Shown: positions 25,175 through 33,496, counted from the stretch's first letter. The stretch is DNA of 64,000 bases from Bacillus sp. AFS073361 (GCF_002567005.1 NZ_NUZU01000039.1:341466-405465), one strand, 5' to 3'. A program made the numbers and translations. Notes: generated by a model not told the origin, from the letters alone.

Positions 25175-26650
25175 TTATTCGAATTTTGGTGTTTTATAAT
25201 TAGCCGTAACAACTTTTTTATGTGTATAGAATTCAACCCCGTCTTTTCCGTTGGCAGGTAATGTTCCATAGAAGGAAGATTTCCATCCTGAGAACGGGAA
25301 GAAAGCGATTGGAGCTGGAACACCTAAGTTAACTCCAAGCATTCCTGCATCGATATTTTCACGGAAGTAACGAATCGAAGATGCATTTGAAGTATAGATA
25401 CATGCACCATTTGCAAACTCAGATTTATTGGCTGTTTCAACCGCTTCTTTTAGATGTTTAACACGAACGATGGAAAGGACTGGTGCGAAAATTTCATCTT
25501 TCCAAATGGTCATATCAGTTGTCACATCGTCGAAAATCGTTGGTCCGACAAAATATCCTTCTTCAGGGGCATTTTCACGGCCATCACATACAAGTTTAGC
25601 ACCTTCATCAATACCTGTTTGAATATATCCTAATGTACGCTGCTGATTTTGTTCGCGAATAACTGGTCCTAAGAATACACCCTCATCAAGGCCATGTCCG
25701 ATTTTGACCTCTTTTGCTTTCTCGACTAATTTCTCAAGAAATTCATCTGCAATTCCTTCTTCAACTGTTACAACAGCGCAAGCCATGCAACGTTCGCCAG
25801 CAGAACCAAACGCTGAAGATATAACGTTAGTTGTGGCAAGTTCTAAATCTGCATCGTTTAATACGATGGAATGGTTTTTCGCACCTGTTAAGGCTTGAAC
25901 ACGTTTTAAATTTTGGCTTCCGCGCTTATAAACATATTCTCCAACTGGCTTTGAACCTACGAATGAAATAGCTTTTACTTCTGGGTGGTCTAACAGTCCG
26001 TTTACTACATCATGTGCACCATGAACCACATTAAATACGCCCTTAGGAAGTCCAGCTTCTTCTAATAGTTCTGCTAATCTATTAGCCAATAATGGTGTTC
26101 TTTCAGATGGTTTAAGAACAAAGGTATTTCCAACGGCAATGGCGGTTGGGAACATCCAGCATGGTACCATCATTGGGAAGTTAAATGGTGTAATTCCGCC
26201 AACAACACCGATTGGATAACGATAATTTGTGACCTCAACATCTGTTGCAATTGTTGAAAGTGAATCTCCCATCATCAGTGTAGGAGCACCTGATGCAAAT
26301 TCTACATTTTCAATTCCGCGCCCTACTTCCCCAAGTGCTTCTGTAAGATTCTTACCATTTTCTATTGTAATGATTTTAGCCAATTCTTGCTTGTTTTTTT
26401 CTAATAGCTGCTGGAAGTTGAACAGGACTTTCGTACGTTTTAGCACGGGTACATTTTTCCAGCTTTCAAATGCTTTTGCTGCTACTTCTATGGCATAATC
26501 AATTTCTTCTTTTGTTGAAAGGGGAACCTGGGCAATGACTACTTTTTTCGCAGGATCGTACACATCTTCGAATTGAGTCGCTTTACTTTCAACCCATTCA
26601 CCATTTATGTAATTTTTTAGTTTCTTTACCTGTGTTAATACTTTAGACAT
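25175..26650 (-). CDS. iolA: Methylmalonate/malonate semialdehyde dehydrogenase IolA
   Basis: A 491-residue CoA-acylating aldehyde dehydrogenase that converts malonate semialdehyde to acetyl-CoA, the last step of the inositol pathway; it also serves valine degradation. Features are YINGEWVESKATQFEDVYDP at the N-terminus, GGITPFNFPMMVPCWMFP at 151-168, FVLKPSERTP at 177-186 and the catalytic GSAGERCMAC with Cys288, all characteristic of MMSDH. The start ATG at 26650 follows TAAGGAGG. It is the first gene of the operon iolA-B-C-D-J-MFS. A sigma-A promoter and IolR-type repeats lie at 26761-26818. Confidence 0.96.
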   Translation of the reverse strand: MSKVLTQVKKLKNYINGEWVESKATQFEDVYDPAKKVVIAQVPLSTKEEIDYAIEVAAKAFESWKNVPVLKRTKVLFNFQQLLEKNKQELAKIITIENGKNLTEALGEVGRGIENVEFASGAPTLMMGDSLSTIATDVEVTNYRYPIGVVGGITPFNFPMMVPCWMFPTAIAVGNTFVLKPSERTPLLANRLAELLEEAGLPKGVFNVVHGAHDVVNGLLDHPEVKAISFVGSKPVGEYVYKRGSQNLKRVQALTGAKNHSIVLNDADLELATTNVISSAFGSAGERCMACAVVTVEEGIADEFLEKLVEKAKEVKIGHGLDEGVFLGPVIREQNQQRTLGYIQTGIDEGAKLVCDGRENAPEEGYFVGPTIFDDVTTDMTIWKDEIFAPVLSIVRVKHLKEAVETANKSEFANGACIYTSNASSIRYFRENIDAGMLGVNLGVPAPIAFFPFSGWKSSFYGTLPANGKDGVEFYTHKKVVTANYKTPKFE

Positions 26651-26760
26651 CTTTTTTCCTCCTTAAGAAAAACTTCTTATCATTTTTTGAGTAATTTTTA
26701 ATTTCGAAACGATTAAGACTCTAGTTAACTGGTAAGATACTTTTAATTATTTGTTACTTG

Positions 26761-26788
26761 TTGGTTATGTTTTGGTCATCTTTGATTA
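26761..26788 (+). promoter_or_regulatory. IolR-type operator: three TTGRTYA repeats at iolA
   Basis: TTGGTTA (26761), TTGGTCA (26772) and TTGATTA (26782) are direct repeats 10-11 bp apart, matching the reverse complement of the B. subtilis IolR element WRAYCAADARD. They lie just downstream of the iolA -10 box. Confidence 0.7.
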
Positions 26789-26789
26789 C

Positions 26790-26818
26790 ATCTTAATACT
26801 ATAAACGCTTTCAGTCAA
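26790..26818 (-). promoter_or_regulatory. Promoter of the iolABCDJ operon
   Basis: -35 TTGACT (26813-26818), 17-bp spacer with TGAAAGCGTTT (cre-like), -10 TAAGAT (26790-26795). The same architecture is repeated at 2269-2297. Confidence 0.7.
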
Positions 26819-26873
26819 CTATTTTTTAATATTTTTTTAGTATCGAGTTAACATCATTTCGGCCCTAGGCTCC

Positions 26874-27263
26874 TTACAATTTACCAGTTAAAAACTGTGC
26901 TTCTCCAAATCCAAAGCTCCAGTCAGACGCCCCATTGGTAACAATAGAAACCATAATATCATTTGGGGCAATTCCACAGCTTTCACCAAGCTCTTGTACC
27001 AAGAGTTTATAAAAGGATTTCTTTTGCTGATCACTTCTTTGAGTACTTGTTACACTCACAATGACTAAATCATGGCTCCTCTCGAATCCTAATCCAGTAT
27101 CTTCAATGATTAATTCATTGACAGGATGTTGATTTATTATTTGGTAACGATCTCTTTCAGGTACGCCAAAAGCCTTTACAACGGCTCGGTGGGAAGCATC
27201 TAATAATTGTTTTAAAGCTTTATCATCCCGGCCCTGTATTAAATCAAAGCGAATTAACGGCAT
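26874..27263 (-). CDS. Tautomerase family protein
   Basis: A 129-residue member of the tautomerase superfamily. After Met removal Pro1 would be the catalytic base (MPLIRFDLIQGRDDKALKQL). The sequence continues with AVVKAFGVPERDRYQIINQH, IVSVTSTQRSDQQKKSFYKL and IAPNDIMVSIVTNGASDWSF, the pattern of the longer (~125-residue) bacterial tautomerases such as Bacillus YusQ, not the 62-residue 4-oxalocrotonate type. It lies alone upstream of the iolA promoter, with an IolR-type repeat (27323-27340) in front, so it seems part of the inositol regulon. Its substrate is unknown; an enol/keto intermediate of cyclitol breakdown is a guess. The start ATG follows AGGGGG. Confidence 0.85.
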   Translation of the reverse strand: MPLIRFDLIQGRDDKALKQLLDASHRAVVKAFGVPERDRYQIINQHPVNELIIEDTGLGFERSHDLVIVSVTSTQRSDQQKKSFYKLLVQELGESCGIAPNDIMVSIVTNGASDWSFGFGEAQFLTGKL

Positions 27264-27322
27264 ATGTCTCTCCCCCTATTAAAAGTAGGATTTCAACCAA
27301 CTTATCAACTCACTATTAAATA

Positions 27323-27340
27323 TTGAGCATCTTTTGGTTA
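27323..27340 (+). promoter_or_regulatory. IolR-type repeat before the tautomerase gene
   Basis: TTGAGCA (27323) and TTGGTTA (27334) begin 11 bp apart, 60-75 bp upstream of the tautomerase start. Confidence 0.5.
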
Positions 27341-27470
27341 AGTTATGATTATATCATAGTGTTAATTCAGGCTGTCGTCAATACTTATTCAGCCATTTGG
27401 AAGAAAAGTTTTTGGAACTACGAGAATTCATTGACTAGCTTTAGGAATTTGCTAAAAGAGATAGAATCTA

Positions 27471-27510
27471 AAAAAGCCTTTCCTCATCAAACACTGAGGA
27501 AAGGCTTTTA
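27471..27510. terminator. Bidirectional terminator downstream of iolH
   Basis: AAAAGCCTTTCCTCA and TGAGGAAAGGCTTTT form a 15-bp stem with an 8-nt loop, with T-rich flanks on both strands. Confidence 0.85.
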
Positions 27511-27575
27511 TTTTATGAGATTTTTCCACCCAGACTAGAGTTTCTAGTATATTCTAAAACGCTACTTGCGCACGA

Positions 27576-28445
27576 TTAAATATATAATCCTTCTCTAATG
27601 GATTTCAACGTTACCTCATTGGACCACTCCGGTTTATCAGGAAACGCGAATACTGAATTTGTTACAATTCCATCAAATTTCATTTCTCTTAATTTCCGAT
27701 ATAATGCATCGAAGTTTACTTCCCCTTGGCCAGGATTCAAATGTTGATGGATGGTTACGTTTGCATCAGGCGGATTAATGATATAACGTAATCCAAATGC
27801 CGCTTTATGATTAAGCGTATCAGCAATTAGGACATGTGCGAGTAAATCTCCTGCTTCATCTAAGTGTTTGGCTACATCACCAATACCATCATCATAAAAG
27901 AAAGCATGTGCTACTGAATATACCAACTTAATCCAATCTTTATCAAGTGCACGAATCATTTGAATTGCCTCCGTGTTCAACTCAATAAAATCATGGGGAT
28001 GAGATTGTAAATTTAGTTTAATACCTTCTTGTTCAAAGATCGGCATTAACTCGTCCATTGATTTTACAAAAGCAGCTTCACTTTCAACTGGACGGCTTTT
28101 GTCACCGGCAAATTCGCTGTTCATTAAATCAACTCCTAATTCAGAAGTGATTTCAATACAACGTTTCCAATTCCTTACTGCAGCCTGGCGTACTTCTTCG
28201 TTTGGCGAAGACCATTGTTGAACAGGAAGCACGGAAGAGATTTGAACTCCGGCATCTGAACAATATTTTTTCAAATCTTTTATCAGCTGCTTATCAACCT
28301 TTGGATATTGATTAAACCAAATAAAATCTTTACGTGGAGATAACTCCACCCATTCATACCCTAATCTGGCAACTGCATCGATAGTATCTTTTAAATTTGT
28401 GTTGTCACGATAATGTGACGGATCGTAAGCTAAACGCATTTTCAT
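27576..28445 (-). CDS. iolH: IolH-like sugar phosphate isomerase/epimerase
   Basis: A 289-residue TIM-barrel protein. It shows MRLAYDPSHYRD at the start, YEWVELSPRKDFIWF, AAVRNWKRCIEITSELGVDL, HVLIADTLNHKAAFGLRYI and TIHQHLNPGQGEVNFDALYR, which agree with Bacillus IolH, a conserved but poorly characterised member of the inositol operon. Metal ligands in the barrel appear present. It is monocistronic here, with a strong terminator (27471-27510) and IolR-type repeats upstream (28637-28654). The start ATG at 28445 follows AAAGGGG. Function beyond inositol metabolism is not established. Confidence 0.82.
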   Translation of the reverse strand: MKMRLAYDPSHYRDNTNLKDTIDAVARLGYEWVELSPRKDFIWFNQYPKVDKQLIKDLKKYCSDAGVQISSVLPVQQWSSPNEEVRQAAVRNWKRCIEITSELGVDLMNSEFAGDKSRPVESEAAFVKSMDELMPIFEQEGIKLNLQSHPHDFIELNTEAIQMIRALDKDWIKLVYSVAHAFFYDDGIGDVAKHLDEAGDLLAHVLIADTLNHKAAFGLRYIINPPDANVTIHQHLNPGQGEVNFDALYRKLREMKFDGIVTNSVFAFPDKPEWSNEVTLKSIREGLYI

Positions 28446-28636
28446 TTTCCCCTTTCTTTTGTAAGCAAAAACATGTCACTTATGTTTTGTATTACTATTA
28501 ATAAGTAAATACTCTTTATTACTCTTAATATGTAATGTAATTCTCTACCCATTCCAAAATATTTTTTAGCCGAATATAAATCCCAAAGCCATTTCATCAT
28601 TAATAACCTTCATATACCCAAAGTTTTTATTATATG

Positions 28637-28654
28637 TTGGGTAACTCTTGGTTA
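28637..28654 (+). promoter_or_regulatory. IolR-type repeat before iolH
   Basis: TTGGGTA (28637) and TTGGTTA (28648) begin 11 bp apart, about 200 bp upstream of iolH. The rest of the spacer 28446-28804 shows no gene. Confidence 0.55.
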
Positions 28655-28746
28655 TCTATATGTACATATTAATACGAAACGTACCTACAATCAATATTTT
28701 TTTATTATTTTTTTATGAGAATATGTGAGAACCATAAATATTTACA

Positions 28747-28794
28747 AAAAATCCCCTTCTTTCGTGGCGTTAGCCACAATTGAAGGGGATTTTG
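28747..28794. terminator. Terminator downstream of iolR copy 1
   Basis: AAAATCCCCTTC pairs with GAAGGGGATTTT, with a smaller GTGGC/GCCAC hairpin inside the loop. On the minus strand it ends in T-rich sequence. Confidence 0.8.
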
Positions 28795-28804
28795 AAAGAT
28801 TCCA

Positions 28805-29560
28805 CTAGTCAGCCATAACAAGTTGTATGCCATTTTTCTTAGCATATTCTTGATAGGTTTCATTCGGAAGCGCGTCGGTAACAATATAGTCAATTTCATC
28901 AAAACCGCAATAGGTCATTAAACCATACTTATCAAATTTATCGTGGTCTACCAATAAATAGACCTCTGCACTTCTATTCACAACGATCTTTTTCAATTCA
29001 CTTTCTAGGGGGGATGCGTTGGTTACACCATTTGTTAAGGAAATCCCAGTGGAAGCCATAAAGGCTTTCTTAATATTATAATCTTTTAGCAAATCCATAT
29101 TTCGCGGGTTTACAAATGATTTGGTTTTACGTTCAAGCATACCACCGATTGTGATAACATTTATTTTTTCATATGGAAGTGAATCAACTATAAAATCAAT
29201 GTTATTTGTAAAAACCGTTACTTGTTTGTCCTTTAAATATTCAAGCATTTCAATTGTAGTCGTGCCTGAATCAATAAAAATAAAATCCCCATCTTCCACA
29301 TAACTTGCTGCCTTTTTTGCAATTAATTCTTTCCGATCCTGGTTACGCACTTGTCTTACTTGGAAAGATTCGAGCTTACTTTGAACGACGGATACCCCGC
29401 CGTACACTTTTTTAAGTTCCCCGCGGTCCACCAATTCTTGGACATCGCGTCTGATCGTATTTTTAGATACATTAAAAACTGTAACTAATTCGTCTAATGA
29501 CGCTGATTGATGCTCATTAACATATTCTTGAATCTTTTTTAAACGTTTCTCTTTAATCAT
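28805..29560 (-). CDS. iolR: DeoR family repressor, IolR-like (copy 1)
   Basis: A 251-residue DeoR-family regulator, the length of Bacillus IolR. The N-terminal HTH is LDELVTVFNVSKNTIRRDVQ, followed by RGELKKVYGGVSVV. The sugar-phosphate sensor domain has FIFIDSGTTTIEML, KSFVNPRNMDLLKDYNIKKA and VYLLVDHDKFDKYGLMTY. Bacillus IolR responds to 2-deoxy-5-keto-gluconate 6-phosphate and represses iol genes. A second closely similar copy lies directly upstream (29688-30443), so this is a tandem duplication. Repeats of the IolR type precede it (29623-29640). The start ATG at 29560 follows CTAGGGTG. Confidence 0.88.
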   Translation of the reverse strand: MIKEKRLKKIQEYVNEHQSASLDELVTVFNVSKNTIRRDVQELVDRGELKKVYGGVSVVQSKLESFQVRQVRNQDRKELIAKKAASYVEDGDFIFIDSGTTTIEMLEYLKDKQVTVFTNNIDFIVDSLPYEKINVITIGGMLERKTKSFVNPRNMDLLKDYNIKKAFMASTGISLTNGVTNASPLESELKKIVVNRSAEVYLLVDHDKFDKYGLMTYCGFDEIDYIVTDALPNETYQEYAKKNGIQLVMAD

Positions 29561-29622
29561 ATCCGTTTCACCCTAGTTTTCTGCATCATAAATTGTTATT
29601 GTTTACAATTATAACATATATA

Positions 29623-29651
29623 TTACCAACAACTAACCAAAACCTTGGTTA
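29623..29651 (-). promoter_or_regulatory. IolR-type repeats before iolR copy 1
   Basis: On the minus strand TTGGTTA (29634-29640) and TTGGTAA (29623-29629) are 11 bp apart; a further TTGGTTA lies on the plus strand at 29645-29651. Autoregulation is likely. Confidence 0.6.
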
Positions 29652-29687
29652 TATTTTTAAAAAATGTAAAGTCATTTATTGGGTCTT

Positions 29688-30443
29688 TTAATTGGCTATG
29701 ATTAGTTGTATGCCATTATTCCTAGCGTATTCCTGATAGGAATTACTTGGGAGCTTATCGGTTACTAGATAATCGATCTCAGCTAAACTGCAATAGGTCA
29801 TTAATCCATATTTATCAAACTTGTCATGGTCTACTAATAAATAAACCTCGGAACTTCTGTCAACAATTGTCTTTTTCAATTCACTTTCTAGAGGGGATGC
29901 ATTCGTTACACCGTTTGCTAATGAGATACCAGTAGATGCCATAAACGCTTTCTTAATATTGTAATCTTTTAGTAAGTCCAAACTTCGTGGGTTACTAAAC
30001 GAATTGGTTTTAGGATCAAGCATCCCTCCGATTGAGATGACATTCAAATGTTCAAATGGAATGGCACGAAGAATAAAATCAATACTATTCGTAAATATGG
30101 TCAGCTGTCTTTCCTTTAAAAATTCAAACAATCCGATTGTCGTGGTTCCTGAATCAATGAAAATAATATCGCCATCTTCCACATAACTTGAGGCTCTTTT
30201 CACAATTGATTCTTTTTGCCCTTTGTTACGTATCTTTCTATCTTGAAAGGATTCAAGTCTTTTACGAACGGTAGTAACCCCGCCATAAACTTTCTTCAGT
30301 TCTCCACGGTCAACTAATTCTTGAATATCTCGTCTAATGGTATTTTTAGATACCTCAAAAACTGTAATCAGTTCGTCTAATGACACTGATTGATGCTCAA
30401 GAACATATTCCTGAATTTTTTTGATACGCTTCTCTTTCATCAT
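29688..30443 (-). CDS. iolR: DeoR family repressor, IolR-like (copy 2)
   Basis: A 251-residue paralogue of the adjacent repressor. The HTH LDELITVFEVSKNTIRRDIQ is almost the same as that of copy 1. The sensor domain has IIFIDSGTTTIGLF, NSFSNPRSLDLLKDYNIKKA and VYLLVDHDKFDKYGLMTY. The recognition helices differ little, so both proteins probably bind the same repeats, while changes in the sensor domain might give different effectors. It has its own IolR-type repeat upstream (30504-30521). The start is one of two adjacent ATGs behind CTAGGGTG. Which copy is the true IolR cannot be decided from the sequence. Confidence 0.87.
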   Translation of the reverse strand: MMKEKRIKKIQEYVLEHQSVSLDELITVFEVSKNTIRRDIQELVDRGELKKVYGGVTTVRKRLESFQDRKIRNKGQKESIVKRASSYVEDGDIIFIDSGTTTIGLFEFLKERQLTIFTNSIDFILRAIPFEHLNVISIGGMLDPKTNSFSNPRSLDLLKDYNIKKAFMASTGISLANGVTNASPLESELKKTIVDRSSEVYLLVDHDKFDKYGLMTYCSLAEIDYLVTDKLPSNSYQEYARNNGIQLIIAN

Positions 30444-30503
30444 TTTAGTTCACCCTAGTTCTGGCTTAATAATACCCATTTATTATATAATATAACACAA
30501 ACA

Positions 30504-30521
30504 TCACCAATACTTAACCAA
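30504..30521 (-). promoter_or_regulatory. IolR-type repeat before iolR copy 2
   Basis: TTGGTTA (30515-30521) and TTGGTGA (30504-30510) on the minus strand, 11 bp apart, about 65 bp upstream of the start. Confidence 0.6.
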
Positions 30522-30636
30522 TACTTTATTATTTTTTCCAAGAAAGTGATTAACTTAATAATTTGTTATTCTACAAATCGGAATTTAATCGTTCAGGTAT
30601 ATTTTTCTATTTTGTTAATCTACCTAAAAATCAAAA

Positions 30637-30665
30637 AGTCCCCTTTATAATAAAAAAGGGGAATT
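30637..30665 (-). terminator. Terminator hairpin with CCCCTTT stem
   Basis: TCCCCTTT pairs with AAAGGGGA; on the minus strand CTTTTTGATTTTT follows. It lies downstream of the regulator remnant at 30682 and so ends transcription from 32015. Confidence 0.7.
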
Positions 30666-30681
30666 TCTTTTGGTTCACTTA

Positions 30682-30808
30682 TTAAGAATTAGATTGGATA
30701 ATTTGTAATATTTCACTACGAGCTCTAAAACGATGGGATTGTAACATGGATCGAGCAGCATCCGGTTCAGCGGAATGCATAACAGCAACAATGGCCTTCA
30801 ATTCGGAG
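30682..30808 (-). pseudogene. Remnant of a GntR/FadR-type regulator (FCD domain C-terminus)
   Basis: On the minus strand a frame reads SELKAIVAVMHSAEP, then DAARSMLQSHRFRARSEILQ and IIQSNS before the stop at 30682. The pattern of alternating helices with D-x-A-x-x-M-x-x-H is that of the end of the FCD effector domain. The upstream part is missing and is replaced by the end of the beta-propeller gene (stop at 30798), which overlaps in another frame. The call rests on about 40 residues only. Confidence 0.55.
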
Positions 30809-32015
30809 TAAAAAAGATTGGCGCTTCATCAATATTCTTTAGCCATATATGCTCTTTACGATTTAAACCGTCCTTCACCCAGACATCACCTTTAGATCCC
30901 ACTCTCTGCTTGCGAACCCAAGTAAGATAGGTACCAACAACTTGAGGTACTTCATCAAGTTCATTATTGTTTGGAAATGAGATTTGCTTTTGTTCTTTTG
31001 TTTTAATATTAATCTCATACAGTGTGGTGAACATCGTTGGAACGGGCCCTTCTTTCCACACCTTGTTCTCTTTTGCGCGAGCGACAATCACCTTTTCCGG
31101 TGAGAACCATTCCAAATCAAGGTCTACAAAACCTTTAGGTGTGTATTCCTTTTGCGGCTTGTAAGTTGGCATATCAGCAATCGTCGTTTTCTTATTTTCA
31201 ACAAAAAATCTTCCTTCTCCTGAAATATAGGCTAGTTGGTTGGCTGATGGAGCCCACTTGAACCAGTTTTTGAAACCTAACATTTTACCTACCGCTTGAA
31301 AGTGTTCTCCTTTGGAGGTTAAAACACATAAAGTATTGCTATCCATCGACCAAGAGGCGGTTGGAGTTGCTAAAAAGCTAACCCACTTCCCGTCCGCACT
31401 CCACTTAAAATAATCAGCATCAATCGCAAACAGCTCAGGTTCTTTTGTTTTTATGGTATAAAAATGCCTCATTTTTTCTTTCGCGAGATTGGCATCTACT
31501 GGTATTCGATAAAGCGGAATGGGCCCCCATCCCGTTGGACGTAACTTAGATTGTGAGGCAACGATAAATTCCTTCCCATTCGGAAACCATTCAAAACCGC
31601 TAACCCCAAGTGAGACATTTTCAAAACCTTCCGGACGGCCATTCTTTGTTTTCGTAATGTTCAAAATGCCTTGATCATTGTAGGCTAATTGATTTTTGGT
31701 TGGAGACCATTTAAAGTCAGATGTTTCGACCCTTACGTAAGGCTGGTAGGTTTCCCTTTCCTTTGTATCATAAATAAACAGATTAGATTTTTCACCCTTT
31801 TCATCCCCATCAATAAAACCAATAAACCTGCCATCATATGACCATTTCTGAGAATACACATATCGATTTTTAGTGATTTGTATTTCTTGTTCTCCCTTTT
31901 TGATCCAGAGCTGATGGTCACGGATAAAAGCAGCAGTGAGCGGAGTTTCTGCACTGACAACCAACGAAAAATTAAGACTGAATAAAATTATTAATAATAC
32001 AATCCGAAATCCCAA
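30798..32015 (-). CDS. Secreted TolB-like beta-propeller protein
   Basis: A 405-residue exported protein. A signal peptide (hydrophobic core FRIVLLIILFSLNFSLVV, cleavage near SAETP) precedes repeated beta-propeller blades of the WD40/TolB type. Recurrent motifs are QKWSYDGRFIGFIDG, FKWSPTKNQLAYND, FEWFPNGKEFIVAS, FKWSADGKWVSFL and FKWAPSANQLAYIS. Proteins of this kind occur widely in Bacillaceae and lack an assigned function; an extracytoplasmic binding role is inferred from the fold. The start codon is TTG at 32015, behind AGGAGGGA. The 3' end overlaps a regulator remnant in another frame. It has no obvious operon partner. Confidence 0.75.
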   Translation of the reverse strand: MGFRIVLLIILFSLNFSLVVSAETPLTAAFIRDHQLWIKKGEQEIQITKNRYVYSQKWSYDGRFIGFIDGDEKGEKSNLFIYDTKERETYQPYVRVETSDFKWSPTKNQLAYNDQGILNITKTKNGRPEGFENVSLGVSGFEWFPNGKEFIVASQSKLRPTGWGPIPLYRIPVDANLAKEKMRHFYTIKTKEPELFAIDADYFKWSADGKWVSFLATPTASWSMDSNTLCVLTSKGEHFQAVGKMLGFKNWFKWAPSANQLAYISGEGRFFVENKKTTIADMPTYKPQKEYTPKGFVDLDLEWFSPEKVIVARAKENKVWKEGPVPTMFTTLYEINIKTKEQKQISFPNNNELDEVPQVVGTYLTWVRKQRVGSKGDVWVKDGLNRKEHIWLKNIDEAPIFFTPN

Positions 32016-32130
32016 GAGTATCCCTCCTGTTTATATTGTGCCCTGATAGGAACTTGGGATGCTCCTAACTAACAATCGTGAAATGGTCCAATTTGGAGGA
32101 TATCTTCCAATTTTAAGTACCCGATCTGAT

Positions 32131-32318
32131 AAATAACCGGAGAAATTCCGCTTAATTCTTAATTATCATTAAAAAGGGCTCAAATAGACGGAGAAATTCC
32201 GCCTATTGACTCGAAAAACATGAAAATGGAAGATTTTTCTTTGCATAAGCGGAAAATCTCCCCTTATTTCCCCCAAAACAAGCCCCATTCTGCATATAAC
32301 CGGAAAATCTCCGCTTAC
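32131..32318. repeat. Set of four ~24-bp palindromes (CGGARAWWYTCCGC core)
   Basis: Four imperfect palindromes lie at about 32131-32153, 32182-32207, 32245-32268 and 32295-32318. Each has a CGGARAWWYTCCGC core (third copy: CGGAAAATCTCCCC) flanked by TAA/TTA, and the starts are 50-63 bp apart. The sequences between them are not repeated. The spacer 32016-32432 holds nothing else recognisable. They look like a dispersed intergenic repeat family of Bacillaceae; the role is unknown. Confidence 0.7.
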
Positions 32319-32432
32319 TTTCGCTGGTTACTCGATTAAGGAAAAGACGTTTTAGTTTAAAAAACTGATTTTCGAATGATTACCCACTGCCTCGGGAATA
32401 ATTTATTTATATTTAAAGAAGGTGGGATCCTT

Positions 32433-33440
32433 TTGATTTTAACAAATCCGATAAGCTCATCAGAGGTAGGAACCCTTTGGCTTACATACCAAGAAAAAAC
32501 TCTTATTATGAGAATTTTAGAATATTTCATGAAAAAAGCGGATGACGAGGAAGCCAGGAATATCTTAGGTGGCTTATGGCAGGAGTTAAATTACTATGTT
32601 ATAGAAATTGAGAAAATATTTAGCCAGCAAGGGGTCGTTATTCCAATTGGTTTTAGGAAAGAAGATGTTAATTTAGAAGCGCCCAAATTATTTGACAATG
32701 GATTTGACGTGATGTTTTTACGAGTATTAAAAGAAGTAAGCATGGGTATGTACACCATTAACATGAATATGGCATATAACGATGATGTAATAAAGATTTA
32801 TGAAGGACTTACCACTGTTACCCACAAAATTTATAAGTTAGCCACCCTATATTTACTGGAAAAAGGAATCTTGACCCTTCCACCAAAGGTGACAATGCCA
32901 AAAACAACAGAATTTATTAAGAGTAAGGATTATATGAACGGCTTTCACCCATTTAATTCTAAACGGGCATTAAACGACATTGAACTTGGTGTACTCCATC
33001 ATGGAATAGAGACTAATAACATTGGAATGCAGCTTATTACAGGATTTGCTCAATGCGCGCAGAGCAAAGAAGTTAGAAAATATTTTGAAAAAGGGAAAGA
33101 ACTTGCAAAAAAACAAGTTAAAATATTCCAAGGAATTCTTTTGGAAAATGATATACCGTTTTCGGCCCATTCAGGGGGTACGGTAACAACGTCAACCATT
33201 GCCCCATTTTCAGACAAACTAATGATGCATTGTATCACCTTTCTAAATGGATTTTGCATCGTAGGAAATAGCTTTGGTACATTTTTTACATTAAGAAATG
33301 ATATCTCCTTAAAATTAGCCCTCCTAGCCAAAGATATCTATTTTTATGGTCAAGAAGGGATTGAAATTATGATCAAGCATAGATGGTTTGAGGAACCACC
33401 TCAATCAGAAGACAGAAATCAAATCATAAATAACTCATGA
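32433..33440 (+). CDS. DUF3231 family protein
   Basis: A 335-residue protein made of two similar halves of about 160 residues, each a predicted four-helix, ferritin-like bundle. The halves open with corresponding segments: ISSSEVGTLWLTYQEKTLIM and ALNDIELGVLHHGIETNNIG. This is the architecture of DUF3231 proteins, common in spore-forming Bacillaceae and of unknown function. The chosen start is TTG at 32433, 7-8 bases after AAGAAGGTGGG; the upstream in-frame ATG at 32376 has no ribosome binding site. It stands alone, after the palindrome array and converging with the TerC gene. Confidence 0.8.
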   Translation: MILTNPISSSEVGTLWLTYQEKTLIMRILEYFMKKADDEEARNILGGLWQELNYYVIEIEKIFSQQGVVIPIGFRKEDVNLEAPKLFDNGFDVMFLRVLKEVSMGMYTINMNMAYNDDVIKIYEGLTTVTHKIYKLATLYLLEKGILTLPPKVTMPKTTEFIKSKDYMNGFHPFNSKRALNDIELGVLHHGIETNNIGMQLITGFAQCAQSKEVRKYFEKGKELAKKQVKIFQGILLENDIPFSAHSGGTVTTSTIAPFSDKLMMHCITFLNGFCIVGNSFGTFFTLRNDISLKLALLAKDIYFYGQEGIEIMIKHRWFEEPPQSEDRNQIINNS

Positions 33441-33496
33441 AGTTTTGCCAATTCAAATAAAGAGCGTTGCAAATTCTTGCATCGCCCTTTTCACTT

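Noticed and set aside
32131..32318. CRISPR array
   Set aside because: The repeats are palindromic and imperfect, spacers vary in length, only four copies exist and no cas gene is near.
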